Below, piece by piece: positions 43,599 to 52,616 of a DNA stretch of 64,000 nt (its first letter is position 1; each line of letters begins with the position of its first letter). The stretch lies in assembly GCA_023268355.1 (NCBI GenBank), contig JALNJK010000001.1, positions 124,001 through 188,000 on the forward strand, in the 5' to 3' direction. The translations under genes were made by a program, and so were the position numbers. The notes under the pieces are model-generated. The model searched no databases and was not told the origin of the DNA. It saw nothing but the letters and a program-made list of their open reading frames with translations. The stretch comes from Candidatus Terraquivivens tengchongensis. GTDB taxonomy: Archaea; Thermoproteota; Nitrososphaeria_A; Caldarchaeales; Wolframiiraptoraceae.

Positions 43599-44522
43599 AT
43601 GTACACCCCAGATATAAAGGACGAGCAGCCCGATGTGAGGTTGCATATACGGTTAGTCGGGATAGATGGTGTAAGAATACCTGCCGGCCAGGTAATGTTG
43701 GGAAATTTGAGGGTGATCATGACTGTGAGGTTCGGTGCATTCATAGATCTTCCGCCTGACCGTCGCGGCATACATGCATCTAGGAATTATGAGCCCATAG
43801 CGGAGGTAATAAAAGAATACGAGGGTAAGGTCTTCAAGTTAGAAGATATGGCGGCGGATATAGCTGTTTCTCTACTGAAGAAGCACGAGTATTCTAGAAG
43901 ATCGTATGTGAAGGCAGACGCGACAGCATTCTACGAGACGAAAATGCCCCCAGAACATACCTCCTATGAGTCGTTTACCATACATGCCAAGAGCTATGCT
44001 ACAAGGGAAGGAAGAGTTTTTTCGGTAAAAAAGATGGTGGGTGTAACAGTCATGGGCATGACTGCCTGTCCGTGCGCATTAGAATCGATCAAGGAAATAT
44101 GCAAGGAGGAATTAGTGAATTTTTGTAAGGGAGATTTCGGTCAAATTGTAGATAAACTACCAATAGCAACCCATACGCAAAGATGTAGCGGCACGTTATT
44201 CATTGATGTGTCAGAAGACGAAGTTGACGTCATGGAGCTCGTCAGGATAGTTAATGAATCCATGAGTTCCACAACGCGTGAGCTACTAAAGAGGAATGAT
44301 GAGGCTGATGTTGTTATGCGTGCTGTTAAGAGGGCACGGTTCATCGAAGATGTGGCAAGGTATATGGCAAGGGCAGCCTCAGAGTTAAAGATTGGAGACA
44401 GATGCACGATATTGGTGAGGGTAAGAAGTATGGAAAGCGTTCACGGGCACGATATGATGGCCTTCATTAAGACAACTGCTGGAGAAATTAGGAGAGCACT
44501 CGCTTCTCAAAAGCATAAATAG
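43599..44522 (+). CDS. mptA: GTP cyclohydrolase MptA (COG1469 type)
   Basis: Converts GTP to 7,8-dihydroneopterin 2',3'-cyclic phosphate for methanopterin. The 307-residue protein shows TVMGMTACPCALESIKEIC with the metal-binding Cys, and THTQRCSGTLFID. His residues in RRGIHASR also fit the family. It starts at ATG, and mptE follows 22 bases downstream, so they form an operon. FolE2 proteins are related but bacterial. Confidence 0.94.
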   Translation: MYTPDIKDEQPDVRLHIRLVGIDGVRIPAGQVMLGNLRVIMTVRFGAFIDLPPDRRGIHASRNYEPIAEVIKEYEGKVFKLEDMAADIAVSLLKKHEYSRRSYVKADATAFYETKMPPEHTSYESFTIHAKSYATREGRVFSVKKMVGVTVMGMTACPCALESIKEICKEELVNFCKGDFGQIVDKLPIATHTQRCSGTLFIDVSEDEVDVMELVRIVNESMSSTTRELLKRNDEADVVMRAVKRARFIEDVARYMARAASELKIGDRCTILVRVRSMESVHGHDMMAFIKTTAGEIRRALASQKHK

Positions 44523-44544
44523 GTAACGCGCCAATCAAAATTAC

Positions 44545-45351
44545 ATGAAAAGATTTCATAATCCTTGGATAACTTTAGAGGAATGGTTAGAATGGTATCA
44601 CAACATCGTTAAAGAGCTTCAATTCGATGAACTCGCAGACTTAGAGGCGTCTATGCTCCTTGATTCTATGCTAAAGGGGAAGGTTTTAGAGTTCACGCAT
44701 ATTGAGCGAATGCTTTCGGGCAAGATTTCCGTCGTATTCGGTGCTGGTCCTTCTGTTGAGGTTGACATTAAAAAGTTCGTCGAATTCCCCCAAAAAGATG
44801 ATTTTGTAATCGTAGCTGCTGATGGTGCTACTACGGCACTACTCGAACATCATATAATTCCGGACATCATCGTTACAGACTTGGATGGGAATGTTGATGA
44901 CTTGCTGAGGGCTCATGTGCAGGGCTCGATACTCGTGGTCCATGCACATGGTGATAACATTCCTCAGCTTAAAAACATCGTGCCACTATTACATGAGAGG
45001 GTTCTACCAACGACACAAATCGAACCTTTTGGTTGTTTATACAACTTCGGTGGCTTTACGGATGGTGATAGGGCAGTGTTTTTGAGCTCTTCTGTCAATG
45101 TCAAGGCCATCGTCCTGGCCGGAATGGATTTGGAAGGGGGAATAGGTTCCTTCTCAAAACCCCTCAGCATGCTAACGCATAAACAGTTGATAATGAAAAG
45201 AAAGAAACTAAAAATAGCAAAGGAGCTGCTCGAATGGTTGGCGACGAAAATACCGATACCGATGTACGACATAACGACCTATGGTGTGGGATTGCGGGGA
45301 ACAATAAAGCTAGAGTCCTTTTATGAGCTTTCGTTGCATGAGCTGAGGTAG
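44545..45351 (+). CDS. mptE: 6-hydroxymethyl-7,8-dihydropterin pyrophosphokinase MptE (DUF115)
   Basis: Adds pyrophosphate to 6-hydroxymethyldihydropterin, allowing coupling to the arylamine in methanopterin synthesis. The 268-residue protein has the DUF115 pattern VVFGAGPSVEVDI, IVAADGATTALLEHHIIPDI and VTDLDGNVDDL, then VVHAHGDNI and NFGGFTDGDRAVF. It starts at ATG and follows mptA directly. Confidence 0.92.
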   Translation: MKRFHNPWITLEEWLEWYHNIVKELQFDELADLEASMLLDSMLKGKVLEFTHIERMLSGKISVVFGAGPSVEVDIKKFVEFPQKDDFVIVAADGATTALLEHHIIPDIIVTDLDGNVDDLLRAHVQGSILVVHAHGDNIPQLKNIVPLLHERVLPTTQIEPFGCLYNFGGFTDGDRAVFLSSSVNVKAIVLAGMDLEGGIGSFSKPLSMLTHKQLIMKRKKLKIAKELLEWLATKIPIPMYDITTYGVGLRGTIKLESFYELSLHELR

Positions 45352-45403
45352 CCTGACCTAAAGGTATTTTTAGAACTTCACCAGTTATTCACCCGAAAAG
45401 AAC

Positions 45404-45847
45404 ATGGCTAGGATGCACTCAAGAAGGCGTGGAAAGTCGGATTCTGTGAGACCTATAAGTAAGCTTCCGCCAGCCTGGGTAAAGGCAACACCCGAAGAAG
45501 TTGAAAGTTTGGTCGTAGAGTACTATAAGCAGGGTTACAAGCCCAGCATGATAGGCGTCATATTAAGGGACAGCCATGGTATACCGCTCGTCAAGCAGAT
45601 AACCGGGAAGACCATCAAGCAGATACTCAAGGAGAACAACCTCTACACCGGAATACCCGAGGATTTAGAGAATCTTTTGGCCAAAGTAGTTAGGATGAGA
45701 AAACACCTCGAGAGGTTCAAGTCGGACAGGGCAAACATCCATAGACTTCAGCTAATCGAGTCCAAACTAAGAAGGTTGGTTAATTATTATAAGAGGATAG
45801 GAGAATTGCCTCCAGAATGGGTGCCGCCGATAGAGGAGGTATCCTAG
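45404..45847 (+). CDS. rps15: Ribosomal protein S15 (archaeal, S13e/S15p)
   Basis: A 147-residue small-subunit protein. It begins MARMHSRRRGKSDSVRP, continues with the archaeal N-terminal extension and the S15 core (RMRKHLERFKSDRANIHRL, then LIESKLRRLVNYYKR). It leads an rps15-recJ-pcc1-rps3ae group with gaps of only a few bases, an order also seen in other archaea. Confidence 0.97.
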   Translation: MARMHSRRRGKSDSVRPISKLPPAWVKATPEEVESLVVEYYKQGYKPSMIGVILRDSHGIPLVKQITGKTIKQILKENNLYTGIPEDLENLLAKVVRMRKHLERFKSDRANIHRLQLIESKLRRLVNYYKRIGELPPEWVPPIEEVS

Positions 45848-45853
45848 CATAAA

Positions 45854-47287
45854 ATGAGTGATGCATACGAGCGGTTGCTTTCTTCGGTGGCATCCACAGC
45901 CGAGTTCATAGAAGAATGCATTAAAGAGGATAACCTTCTGTTACTAGTCTGCCATAACGACGCGGACGCTTTGTCAGCTTGCGGCATAATGGTAGGCTCA
46001 TTATGGAGGAGTGATGCAAGATTTCTGGCAAGGTCTGTCAATAGGGTTGATGAATTTTTTCAGCAATTGGATGAAGGTTCGGCAGAGGCTGATTGCATAA
46101 TATTCCTTGACCTAGGTAGCGGGTACGTGAAGGAGATATACAATAAGGTTGGCGAGAAGAAGGTCGTTATTATCGATCATCATCAGCCGCAGAGCTTTGA
46201 CATCCCTAAGTGCTACGTCCATTTAAACCCCCATTTTGAAGGATTAGAAGGTGCTACGCATATAAGCGCCTCAGGCCTAGCTTACTTAGTCTCGAAGGCG
46301 CTTAGCGAAGATAACTATGTCTATTCTCCAATTGCCGTTGTAGGCGCTCTCGGCGACTTACAGGATAAAGATAGTCAGAGGAGGCTGGGAAGTGTCAACG
46401 CAAAGATAGTCGAGGAAGGTGTTGAGAAGGGCCTCATACAGGTTACAGAGGATTTAATACTCTTCGGCAGGAGTTTTAGGCCAATCCATGCAGCGCTTGC
46501 CAGCACCTCGAGCCCGTTCTTGCCAGGGCTAACCGGCAGGGAAGATGTATGTTACAGCTTAGTCACGTCGCTAGGTATAAAAGTAAAAGACGGCGATAGG
46601 TGGCGCGTGCTTGCCGACCTGACAGAAGAAGAGAAGTCGAAGCTTTACAACGGCATAATATCGTTCCTTACATCAAAAGGGCTACCGGCCAGCAACATCG
46701 CCAAGGAGTTAATCGGCGCAGTCTACGAACTGACGGAGGAGGACAGGTGGACGTATCTAAGGGATGCTAGGGAGTTTGCATGGCTCTTGAACGCTTGTGG
46801 TAAGACTGGTAATGCTTGGGTGGGGATAGCGATAGCTGCAGGTGTTAGGGGAAACCTGCTGGAAGAAGCACAAAAACTCTTAGAGGATTACAGGACTCAA
46901 ATGGCAAAGAACATGGAGCTCCTCACCAGACCTGAGGCTATAACAAGCATGGAGCATACCTTGGTCTTCAACGGCGGAGATTTGATAGACGAAAGGCAGG
47001 TTAGCTCTCTAGCATCGCTCATCTCGTCTTCGGGAATGATACCACAAGACAAAGTCTTGATAGCTTGGGCAAGACACGGAGACAGGGTTAAAGTATCAGC
47101 CAGGGCTAACAGGTCGCTGGTTGAAAGGGGCATCAATTTAGGAGGCATACTTTCAGATGTAGCTAATGCTGTAGGTGGCAGGGGTGGAGGCCATAACGTA
47201 GCCGCTGGAGCCGATTTGCCTGCAACTGCACTCGAGCAATTCCTGAAGGAGGTGGACAAGAGGATTGGGTCTCAGCTCGGATCTTGA
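45854..47287 (+). CDS. recJ: Archaeal RecJ-like DHH single-stranded DNA nuclease
   Basis: A 477-residue DHH/DHHA1 phosphoesterase related to RecJ, GAN and Cdc45, which act at replication forks or on RNA ends. Motifs: CHNDADALSACG (motif I, with HNDAD in place of the more usual HxDADG), IIDHHQPQSFD (DHH motif), and the C-terminal DHHA1 GGRGGGHNVAAGADLP. It starts at ATG 6 bases after rps15, and its last 23 bases overlap pcc1. Confidence 0.9.
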   Translation: MSDAYERLLSSVASTAEFIEECIKEDNLLLLVCHNDADALSACGIMVGSLWRSDARFLARSVNRVDEFFQQLDEGSAEADCIIFLDLGSGYVKEIYNKVGEKKVVIIDHHQPQSFDIPKCYVHLNPHFEGLEGATHISASGLAYLVSKALSEDNYVYSPIAVVGALGDLQDKDSQRRLGSVNAKIVEEGVEKGLIQVTEDLILFGRSFRPIHAALASTSSPFLPGLTGREDVCYSLVTSLGIKVKDGDRWRVLADLTEEEKSKLYNGIISFLTSKGLPASNIAKELIGAVYELTEEDRWTYLRDAREFAWLLNACGKTGNAWVGIAIAAGVRGNLLEEAQKLLEDYRTQMAKNMELLTRPEAITSMEHTLVFNGGDLIDERQVSSLASLISSSGMIPQDKVLIAWARHGDRVKVSARANRSLVERGINLGGILSDVANAVGGRGGGHNVAAGADLPATALEQFLKEVDKRIGSQLGS

Positions 47288-47549
47288 ACCTATCAAAGCA
47301 AAGTTGGAGGTTATCTACGATTCTGAAGAGGAGGCAAACATTGTCCTATCTGCACTATTGCCAGATAACGTGCCGCTTCCTGAAGGTCTAAGACTCTCGA
47401 TGTATGTCGAGGGGTGTAAGCTCGTTTCGGAGATTGAATGCAAAAGACCCATATCGTCACTTTTGAACACACTCGACGACATCCTATCTATGGCATCCCT
47501 TATAAAAAGGACTATCTTGGAAAGTAAGCGACTACAAAGCAAAGATTAA
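47265..47549 (+). CDS. KEOPS complex subunit Pcc1
   Basis: A 94-residue small dimerising subunit of KEOPS, which makes t6A37 in tRNA. The Pcc1 pattern is IYDSEEEANIVLSALLPDN and SLLNTLDDILSMASLIKRTI. It begins with TTG inside recJ, supported by a strong GAAGGAGGTGG upstream. The overlap suggests coupled translation. It links to the ms2t6A enzyme at 24141, which acts on the KEOPS product. Confidence 0.85.
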   Translation: MGLSSDLEPIKAKLEVIYDSEEEANIVLSALLPDNVPLPEGLRLSMYVEGCKLVSEIECKRPISSLLNTLDDILSMASLIKRTILESKRLQSKD

Positions 47550-47603
47550 TAAGTAAACCTTTCAGGGACAACGGACAGAGTGCGTATACAGAGGAGAGCC
47601 TAG

Positions 47604-48221
47604 TTGTCCAAAAAAGCAGGAGAAAAGACCAAGTATCTGGTAACGGTGTATGCACCGTCGTACTTCGGGGGACAGGAGATAGGCACGATACTCGCGACAG
47701 AAGACCCTAACCGAGTGATCGGTAGGGTAATAAGGACAGACCTGTATCAACTCACAGGCGATCCGTCCAAACATTATCTGCTATTATACTTCAAAATAAT
47801 TGGCGTCAAGGATTCCTCCGCTTCGACAATATTTTACGGTCATGAGTACGGAAGGGAATTCTTAAGAAGCTTGGTCAGAAGGGGTAGCACAAAGATAGAC
47901 GGCATTTTTGACGTCAAGACTAAAGACGGTTTCCACCTTAGGCTGACAGTTACGGCTTTCTCGGTGAATAGAATAAGGCGCGGTAAGGATAGGACTATAA
48001 GGCGCATAATGAAGGAAGTTGTGACCAAGGCTGGGGAGAGTTTAACGCTGGACCAACTTTCACAAGAGATGGTTTTGGGAAAGACAGCATCAGATATATT
48101 CAACCTGGCGAAGAAGATCACAGTATTGAGACATGTCGGCGTTGTCAAGTCTAAAGTCCTTAAGATTCCGGATTGGGTTTATTCCGGAGAAAAAGCGGAG
48201 GAGTTAAAGCAGGAGGTTTAA
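47604..48221 (+). CDS. rps3ae: Ribosomal protein S3Ae (S1e)
   Basis: A 205-residue small-subunit protein found only in archaea and eukaryotes. Features include YLVTVYAPSYFGGQEIGTIL, FKIIGVKDSSASTIFYGHEY and RIRRGKDRTIRRIMKEVV. The start is TTG giving MSKKAGEKTKY. It is the last gene of the rps15 group, 54 bases after pcc1. Confidence 0.96.
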   Translation: MSKKAGEKTKYLVTVYAPSYFGGQEIGTILATEDPNRVIGRVIRTDLYQLTGDPSKHYLLLYFKIIGVKDSSASTIFYGHEYGREFLRSLVRRGSTKIDGIFDVKTKDGFHLRLTVTAFSVNRIRRGKDRTIRRIMKEVVTKAGESLTLDQLSQEMVLGKTASDIFNLAKKITVLRHVGVVKSKVLKIPDWVYSGEKAEELKQEV

Positions 48222-48278
48222 AAGCGCCATCTAAAATGTTAAATTTAATGATGAATGCTTTTTTCTTGAAGGCTTGCC

Positions 48279-48923
48279 TTGATTAGGAAGCCCTTAGATA
48301 GAAGAGAAGGTAGATTGATGGTAGCTAGACAAGCGGCCATGCTGTTGTATGAAGGCGTTGCATCTGAATACAAAGAGGCAAAGGAGGTCGCCGCTGAGAA
48401 CCTTGGGATAAACACCATGCCAAGCAATTACGAAGTAGCGATGGAACTAAGAAAATATGCAGAGGAGGTCGAGGGAGCGGCATTCGCCGAGAGGCTTAGG
48501 TCGATGAGAGAAGATGCTTTAGAGGTTATGAAGGCCCTGTCAGCATTCGCTCCAAGGCTTGTGGGTAGCGTTTGGCGGGGCGTGCTTACCCCAAGGAGCG
48601 ACATAGACATAGAAGTTTACACAGAGGATTTGAACACGGTAATCTCAAAGTTGGAGGGTGTTGTAAGCAAAGTGTTGAGTTGGGAAGAGATAAACCTCCC
48701 AGAGCAGACGAGACTCGGATCGCTTTATAGGATCAGGGCAAAATCAAAAAGAGGCTATGATTTAGAGATATTAGTTAAGGAGCCAGGAATGCTTAAAAAG
48801 CCCGCTAGATGTGAAATATTTGGAGACCTAAAGAAGGGCCTAAACATTAATGAGTTGGAGGAGCTACTCATGAAAGAGCCGGAAGGTCTCAGGGTTCCAA
48901 AGGGCAGGGTGAGAACAGGATAA
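48279..48923 (+). CDS. Predicted nucleotidyltransferase (pol beta-like)
   Basis: A 214-residue protein with a nucleotidyltransferase core after a helical N-terminal domain: GSVWRGVLTPRSDIDIEVY supplies the GS and DxD motifs, and YDLEILV supplies the third carboxylate. Such enzymes add a nucleotide to proteins, tRNA or antibiotics; the target here is unknown. The start is TTG. It overlaps the next gene, DUF2095, by one base, so the two are a translationally coupled pair. Confidence 0.75.
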   Translation: MIRKPLDRREGRLMVARQAAMLLYEGVASEYKEAKEVAAENLGINTMPSNYEVAMELRKYAEEVEGAAFAERLRSMREDALEVMKALSAFAPRLVGSVWRGVLTPRSDIDIEVYTEDLNTVISKLEGVVSKVLSWEEINLPEQTRLGSLYRIRAKSKRGYDLEILVKEPGMLKKPARCEIFGDLKKGLNINELEELLMKEPEGLRVPKGRVRTG

Positions 48924-49264
48924 TGGGCGAGTTTGATATCGAAGAGTTTAAGAAAATGTTCCCAAACCTTTACAGGGAAATCATCCAGAAGAAGATGTGT
49001 GTAAGGATAGATGCTCAAAGAGATTCTGAGAAGAGGGCGGAGGAAGCGATGAATGTGTTGCATGGTGGCCTTCCAGGACCCGTTGACTACATAAGGCGTT
49101 GCGATACCGATGAGGAGGCCATAAAACTCGTTGACTACCTAGAGTCAAGGGGAGAAGTCACAAAAGAGGAGGCAGATAGGTTGAAGAGGCAAATAACGGA
49201 AATGGGCGTTAGGAGTTTTGGACCAAAGAAAGAACTGGGCTACTACTCAAAATTCATCCGTTAA
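48923..49264 (+). CDS. DUF2095 family protein
   Basis: A 113-residue acidic/basic helical protein that I assign to archaeal family DUF2095 from its opening (FKKMFPNLYREI) and the closing RSFGPKKELGYYSKF. Its function is unknown. It starts with ATG overlapping the nucleotidyltransferase stop and converges with the YchF-type GTPase gene (4-base overlap). Confidence 0.7.
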   Translation: MGEFDIEEFKKMFPNLYREIIQKKMCVRIDAQRDSEKRAEEAMNVLHGGLPGPVDYIRRCDTDEEAIKLVDYLESRGEVTKEEADRLKRQITEMGVRSFGPKKELGYYSKFIR

Positions 49265-50469
49265 CCACGCTTCGTTGTTGCCACGATTGAAACGACATCC
49301 CTGCCCTTAAGCTGATATTTTTCTCCAAGCCTTAGTTTCGTCCTTACGTCTATTGCGTAGAGAAATCCTTTGCCGAGTTCGCTATGAATTTTGTAAGCTA
49401 GATCTCTTACAGTCGATCCCTTCGGCAGGAGGTATACATCGGGTAACACATTCCCATTCTTGTCGGAAAGCCTTTCAGCATCTTCAACGGGGTAGACGGG
49501 TATGTAACCGAGAACATCAAAGTAGGCCGTGTTGATGAGTTGCTGGACACCAGTGTTTCCCCACCGTGCTAATACGTGAGTCTCTATCATATCTAGTGCC
49601 TTCTTCTGCTGCGGCGTCAACCTTGAAGGGTCTAAGATTTTGAACGTTGCATCACCAGCCATGTAGTGCACAAGACCTCTTTCTGCGGCAATCCTTAGTA
49701 TCCTCTCAGCTTCTGCGCTACAGGGTATAACTCTGTAACCAGCAGATCTCAACCTTTCAACACCTTTCTCGGCACCTTCTATGTCTATCTTGTTCGCGGC
49801 TACGATTATTGGTTTTGAAAGCGCTCGTAGCTCGCTTGCCAACTTGAATATGTCTTGTCTGTTAAACTTAGATGGTGCATAAGGATTAAGTCCCAAAGAT
49901 TGTAGCGTCTGTTCAATATGGCTAGGCATGATGCCCAATCCTGAGAGCTTATTGGATAGCTCCTCGACCAGCGTGGACTGTTTGTTCTCGACCACCCTGC
50001 ATATCCTGCTCCAATCCTTCTCTATTATTCCAGCAATCCAAAAGGACAGCTCCTCCTCAACTATTTTGACATCTTCTACAGGGTCGTGCGTTCCGGGCTC
50101 GACAGGCCTGCCATCTATATCCGTCGCACCGGCCGCATCGCATACCACTATAAGGGCGCTTGCCTGCCTTATATCATCCAAGAATTGTAGGCCCAATCCC
50201 TTTCCGATATGAGCGTCCTTTACTATTCCCGGACAGTCGATTACCTGGATCGGTATAAACCTCACACCGTTGATGCATAACGAGTTTTTTGGATTGTCCT
50301 TTACACCAAATTCTTTACAAACACATTCTATCCTGAGGTGTGTTATGCCGACGTTTGGCTTAGTTGTCGTGAATGGGTAATTGGCTATCTGCACAGGTAC
50401 TAAGGTCATTGCGGAGAAGAGCGTGCTTTTGCCAGTGTTTGGCTTACCGACAATGCCCGCTAGCTCCAA
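49261..50469 (-). CDS. Obg/YchF-type translation-associated GTPase, archaeal
   Basis: A 402-residue OBG-family GTPase: Walker A GKPNTGKSTLF, switch region YPFTTTKPNVG, DCPG (G3), NKID (G4), and a C-terminal TGS domain ending RGKDVVSIVATTKRG. Archaeal members associate with ribosomes. It is the last gene in the minus-strand translation group, 73 bases after aIF6. The start is TTG or ATG at about 50469 with the family MELAGIVGKPN opening. Confidence 0.94.
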   Translation of the reverse strand: MELAGIVGKPNTGKSTLFSAMTLVPVQIANYPFTTTKPNVGITHLRIECVCKEFGVKDNPKNSLCINGVRFIPIQVIDCPGIVKDAHIGKGLGLQFLDDIRQASALIVVCDAAGATDIDGRPVEPGTHDPVEDVKIVEEELSFWIAGIIEKDWSRICRVVENKQSTLVEELSNKLSGLGIMPSHIEQTLQSLGLNPYAPSKFNRQDIFKLASELRALSKPIIVAANKIDIEGAEKGVERLRSAGYRVIPCSAEAERILRIAAERGLVHYMAGDATFKILDPSRLTPQQKKALDMIETHVLARWGNTGVQQLINTAYFDVLGYIPVYPVEDAERLSDKNGNVLPDVYLLPKGSTVRDLAYKIHSELGKGFLYAIDVRTKLRLGEKYQLKGRDVVSIVATTKRG

Positions 50470-50542
50470 ACTTCACACCCTTTCAGAATCGAATACATTT
50501 AACGGTTATCCATGTTACTTTAAAACATTACTACATCATGCA

Positions 50543-51211
50543 TTAGAGCCCTAGGACTGCGGATATTGTCATAAGCTCCGGACCCGTGGTCCTAGAACCC
50601 ACAACAGCACCTAACGACGTGGCCACTATACCGCTTCTTACGAATGGTACACCGTCGTTTACAGTACATGGTTTACATGGAACCTTTAGTACGCTTCTTA
50701 CGAGTTCTTCATCTTCTTCAGTGCATTCTATATGGATCACCGCACCAATGTTAGTAGCTACGGATATTGAACCGACATACGGTCTTCCTGCAAGCCTTGC
50801 TTGCACAACTTCTACATCCAACACGTCTCTAATTTTCGCAACCTCCTCCTTCGTGAATTCCGGGCTCACTATTGCGCCCTTGTCGTTTGCTAGTATCAAA
50901 TTCCCGACCGCCGTCAACTTGCTGTTCAAAATGTCCACCCGTATGTTATCCAGTTCTTTTTTAATAGTATCGACTTCTTCATCAAACGCTATGGATGAAA
51001 CGAGCATGCCGTTAGAGTTGCCGGTGAGAAGGGCACCTATCAAGTAGGTACCGCCTATTGTTGTGGGGATGACCTTTACGTTTAAAACCCTCGATATTGT
51101 CGCAATCTTCTTCTTCGTCAATTGAACAGGAACGATTGCATATTTATCAGATGCGAAAGAGAGGACGCCGACCTCGGCCGTCCCGAAGAAGTCCTCCATT
51201 ATTATAGCCAT
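50543..51211 (-). CDS. eif6: Translation initiation factor aIF6
   Basis: A 222-residue pentein that binds the large subunit and prevents early joining. Repeated beta-strand units include IGVFSF-like GVLSFASDKYAIVP, NSNGMLVSSIAFDEEV, NDKGAIVSPEFTKEE and NIGAVIHIECTEEDEEL. The start is ATG, 7 bases after rpl31e. Confidence 0.96.
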   Translation of the reverse strand: MAIIMEDFFGTAEVGVLSFASDKYAIVPVQLTKKKIATISRVLNVKVIPTTIGGTYLIGALLTGNSNGMLVSSIAFDEEVDTIKKELDNIRVDILNSKLTAVGNLILANDKGAIVSPEFTKEEVAKIRDVLDVEVVQARLAGRPYVGSISVATNIGAVIHIECTEEDEELVRSVLKVPCKPCTVNDGVPFVRSGIVATSLGAVVGSRTTGPELMTISAVLGL

Positions 51212-51218
51212 TTCTGCC

Positions 51219-51494
51219 TCATTCCGTCCCCTCTTCCTTGGGCAGGGATATTGTCACGACACCATCCTCGTCCTTTTCCATGAGAACCCTTATCCTTCTC
51301 GGAGGTTTTTGTATGCTCCTTTCCCATATAAGCTCGTTTACCTCACCCGAAATCTTCACCTTATCTGACTTCATATGTCTTGCTGCAAAGTTCTTAAGCA
51401 AATTTATCGCCCTTTCCGCCCTCTTCTTTCTAGAGGTTTTCCATGCTTCCCTTAAGGGTACCGTGTATATTCTCGAGACGACGGCCTTGGCCAT
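51219..51494 (-). CDS. rpl31e: Ribosomal protein L31e
   Basis: A 91-residue large-subunit protein, with SRIYTVPLREAWKTSRKKRA and NELIWERSIQKPPRRIRV as its signature. It sits between rpl39e and eif6 in the same order as in many archaea. Confidence 0.97.
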   Translation of the reverse strand: MAKAVVSRIYTVPLREAWKTSRKKRAERAINLLKNFAARHMKSDKVKISGEVNELIWERSIQKPPRRIRVLMEKDEDGVVTISLPKEEGTE

Positions 51495-51566
51495 AGTAGA
51501 ACACCGTTCTCTGCTATGAAAGGTTTTGAAGGGTGCCTATATTTAGGCTTAAAAATTAACAAGAGC

Positions 51567-51716
51567 CTATGGTTTTATCCTTGAAGCTCTCCAGTGCCTC
51601 CTTCTCGCATGCGTCCTAACTTTGCGTGCCGTTCTTAGCATAACCCACGAAGGCACTGGCCAGCTTCTCTTCATGGCCCTTGCCAACCTTTTCTTGAGGG
51701 GTAATGTCCTCGCCAT
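51567..51716 (-). CDS. rpl39e: Ribosomal protein L39e
   Basis: A 49-residue large-subunit protein that lines the exit tunnel. Translating the minus strand gives [18 protein letters not shown] at the start and [15 protein letters not shown] at the end, matching the L39e pattern (PSWV in the middle where PLWV is common, and RRRHWR near the C-terminus). It is too short for usual gene-length cut-offs. It starts with ATG and lies 72 bases upstream of rpl31e. Confidence 0.95.
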   Translation of the reverse strand: MARTLPLKKRLARAMKRSWPVPSWVMLRTARKVRTHARRRHWRASRIKP

Positions 51717-51761
51717 GTCAGGTCAATCTTTGAACGACCCTCCATTATTTGTGCGTTGCGT

Positions 51762-52082
51762 CTATATCCTTTCTATCTTTGTTTCCCTCTTCTTCGGCAA
51801 AACCCTTTCCAGTATCGCCTTTACATCCTCGTCCGTGATAGGCGTTCTTACCCTACCTTCATTTACGAGCCTTATCAATAACTCTTCTACGGCACCGACC
51901 ACTTCTGGCCTCACGAGCTTGAGATTAGCCAGTCTTTGGCGCGCCTCCGGTGTTAGTATCAACCTCATGGCAGCAGCCCTTTCTGCCTCCCTTTGCCTTC
52001 TTGCCTGCTCTTCCGCTATCTTTGCTTGGAGCTCTGCCATCTTTTGCTGCCTTATTCGTTCGAGCTCTTCGTCGTACGACAT
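51762..52082 (-). CDS. PDCD5-like DNA-binding protein
   Basis: A 106-residue protein of the archaeal TFAR19/PDCD5 family. It opens with YDEELERIRQQKMAELQAKI and ends with TDEDVKAILERVLPKKRETK. The family binds DNA or prefoldin/chaperonin in eukaryotes; the archaeal role is unclear. ATG at 52082 follows GAGGGGTGA at good spacing, which favours it over a GTG three codons upstream. Confidence 0.94.
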   Translation of the reverse strand: MSYDEELERIRQQKMAELQAKIAEEQARRQREAERAAAMRLILTPEARQRLANLKLVRPEVVGAVEELLIRLVNEGRVRTPITDEDVKAILERVLPKKRETKIERI

Positions 52083-52169
52083 GGTTTTCACCCCTCTAGA
52101 CTTCTGAATAAAATTTTCAGACGAGATAACTTAAACGTTGCTTTAAAATTTAGAATATCAAAAGCACCT

Positions 52170-52598
52170 CTAGCCCTTTAGGAGAACCCTTGTCGCCTCT
52201 TCGAGCAACTCCCTGCCCTTAGCGGTCACTACCCTGCCTTTCTTCCCTTCTTTCGTTATAAGGCCAGCCGCCTCCAACTGTTGAAGGGCCTTTCTGATAA
52301 TACTGCCGCTGCCTTTCGCGAACGCCGGAGGTCTGTACCCCCTTCTATGCCTGCCACCGTACATAGTCCTAAGTCTGGAAACTCCTATCGGTCCTTTTAG
52401 GTAAATCTTTCGTAGGATTGCAGCACACCTGACGTACCACCAGTCTGGGTCGGATGGTGGCCTTTCCTTATGTACGCCGGTCTTAACGAAGGCGGCCCAT
52501 GGAGGTGGCTTTACGAGTTGTGCCTCCTTCAAGTATGCGGCCACTTTCTTTATGAGCTTCTCTGGATTCACAGCCAATACCTGCAACATATCATACAC
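52170..52598 (-). CDS. rps19e: Ribosomal protein S19e
   Basis: A 142-residue small-subunit protein. Signature segments are PPSDPDWWYVRCAAILRKIY and YGGRHRRGYRPPAFAKGSGS, with a winged-helix C-terminus. It follows rpr2 on the minus strand. Confidence 0.97.
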   Translation of the reverse strand: MYDMLQVLAVNPEKLIKKVAAYLKEAQLVKPPPWAAFVKTGVHKERPPSDPDWWYVRCAAILRKIYLKGPIGVSRLRTMYGGRHRRGYRPPAFAKGSGSIIRKALQQLEAAGLITKEGKKGRVVTAKGRELLEEATRVLLKG

Positions 52599-52616
52599 CT
52601 TTCTCTTAAACTTTCA

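Noticed and set aside
51622-52107. A 161-residue plus-strand frame with hydrophobic stretches
   Set aside because: It lies opposite rpl39e and the PDCD5-like gene, both firmly recognised.
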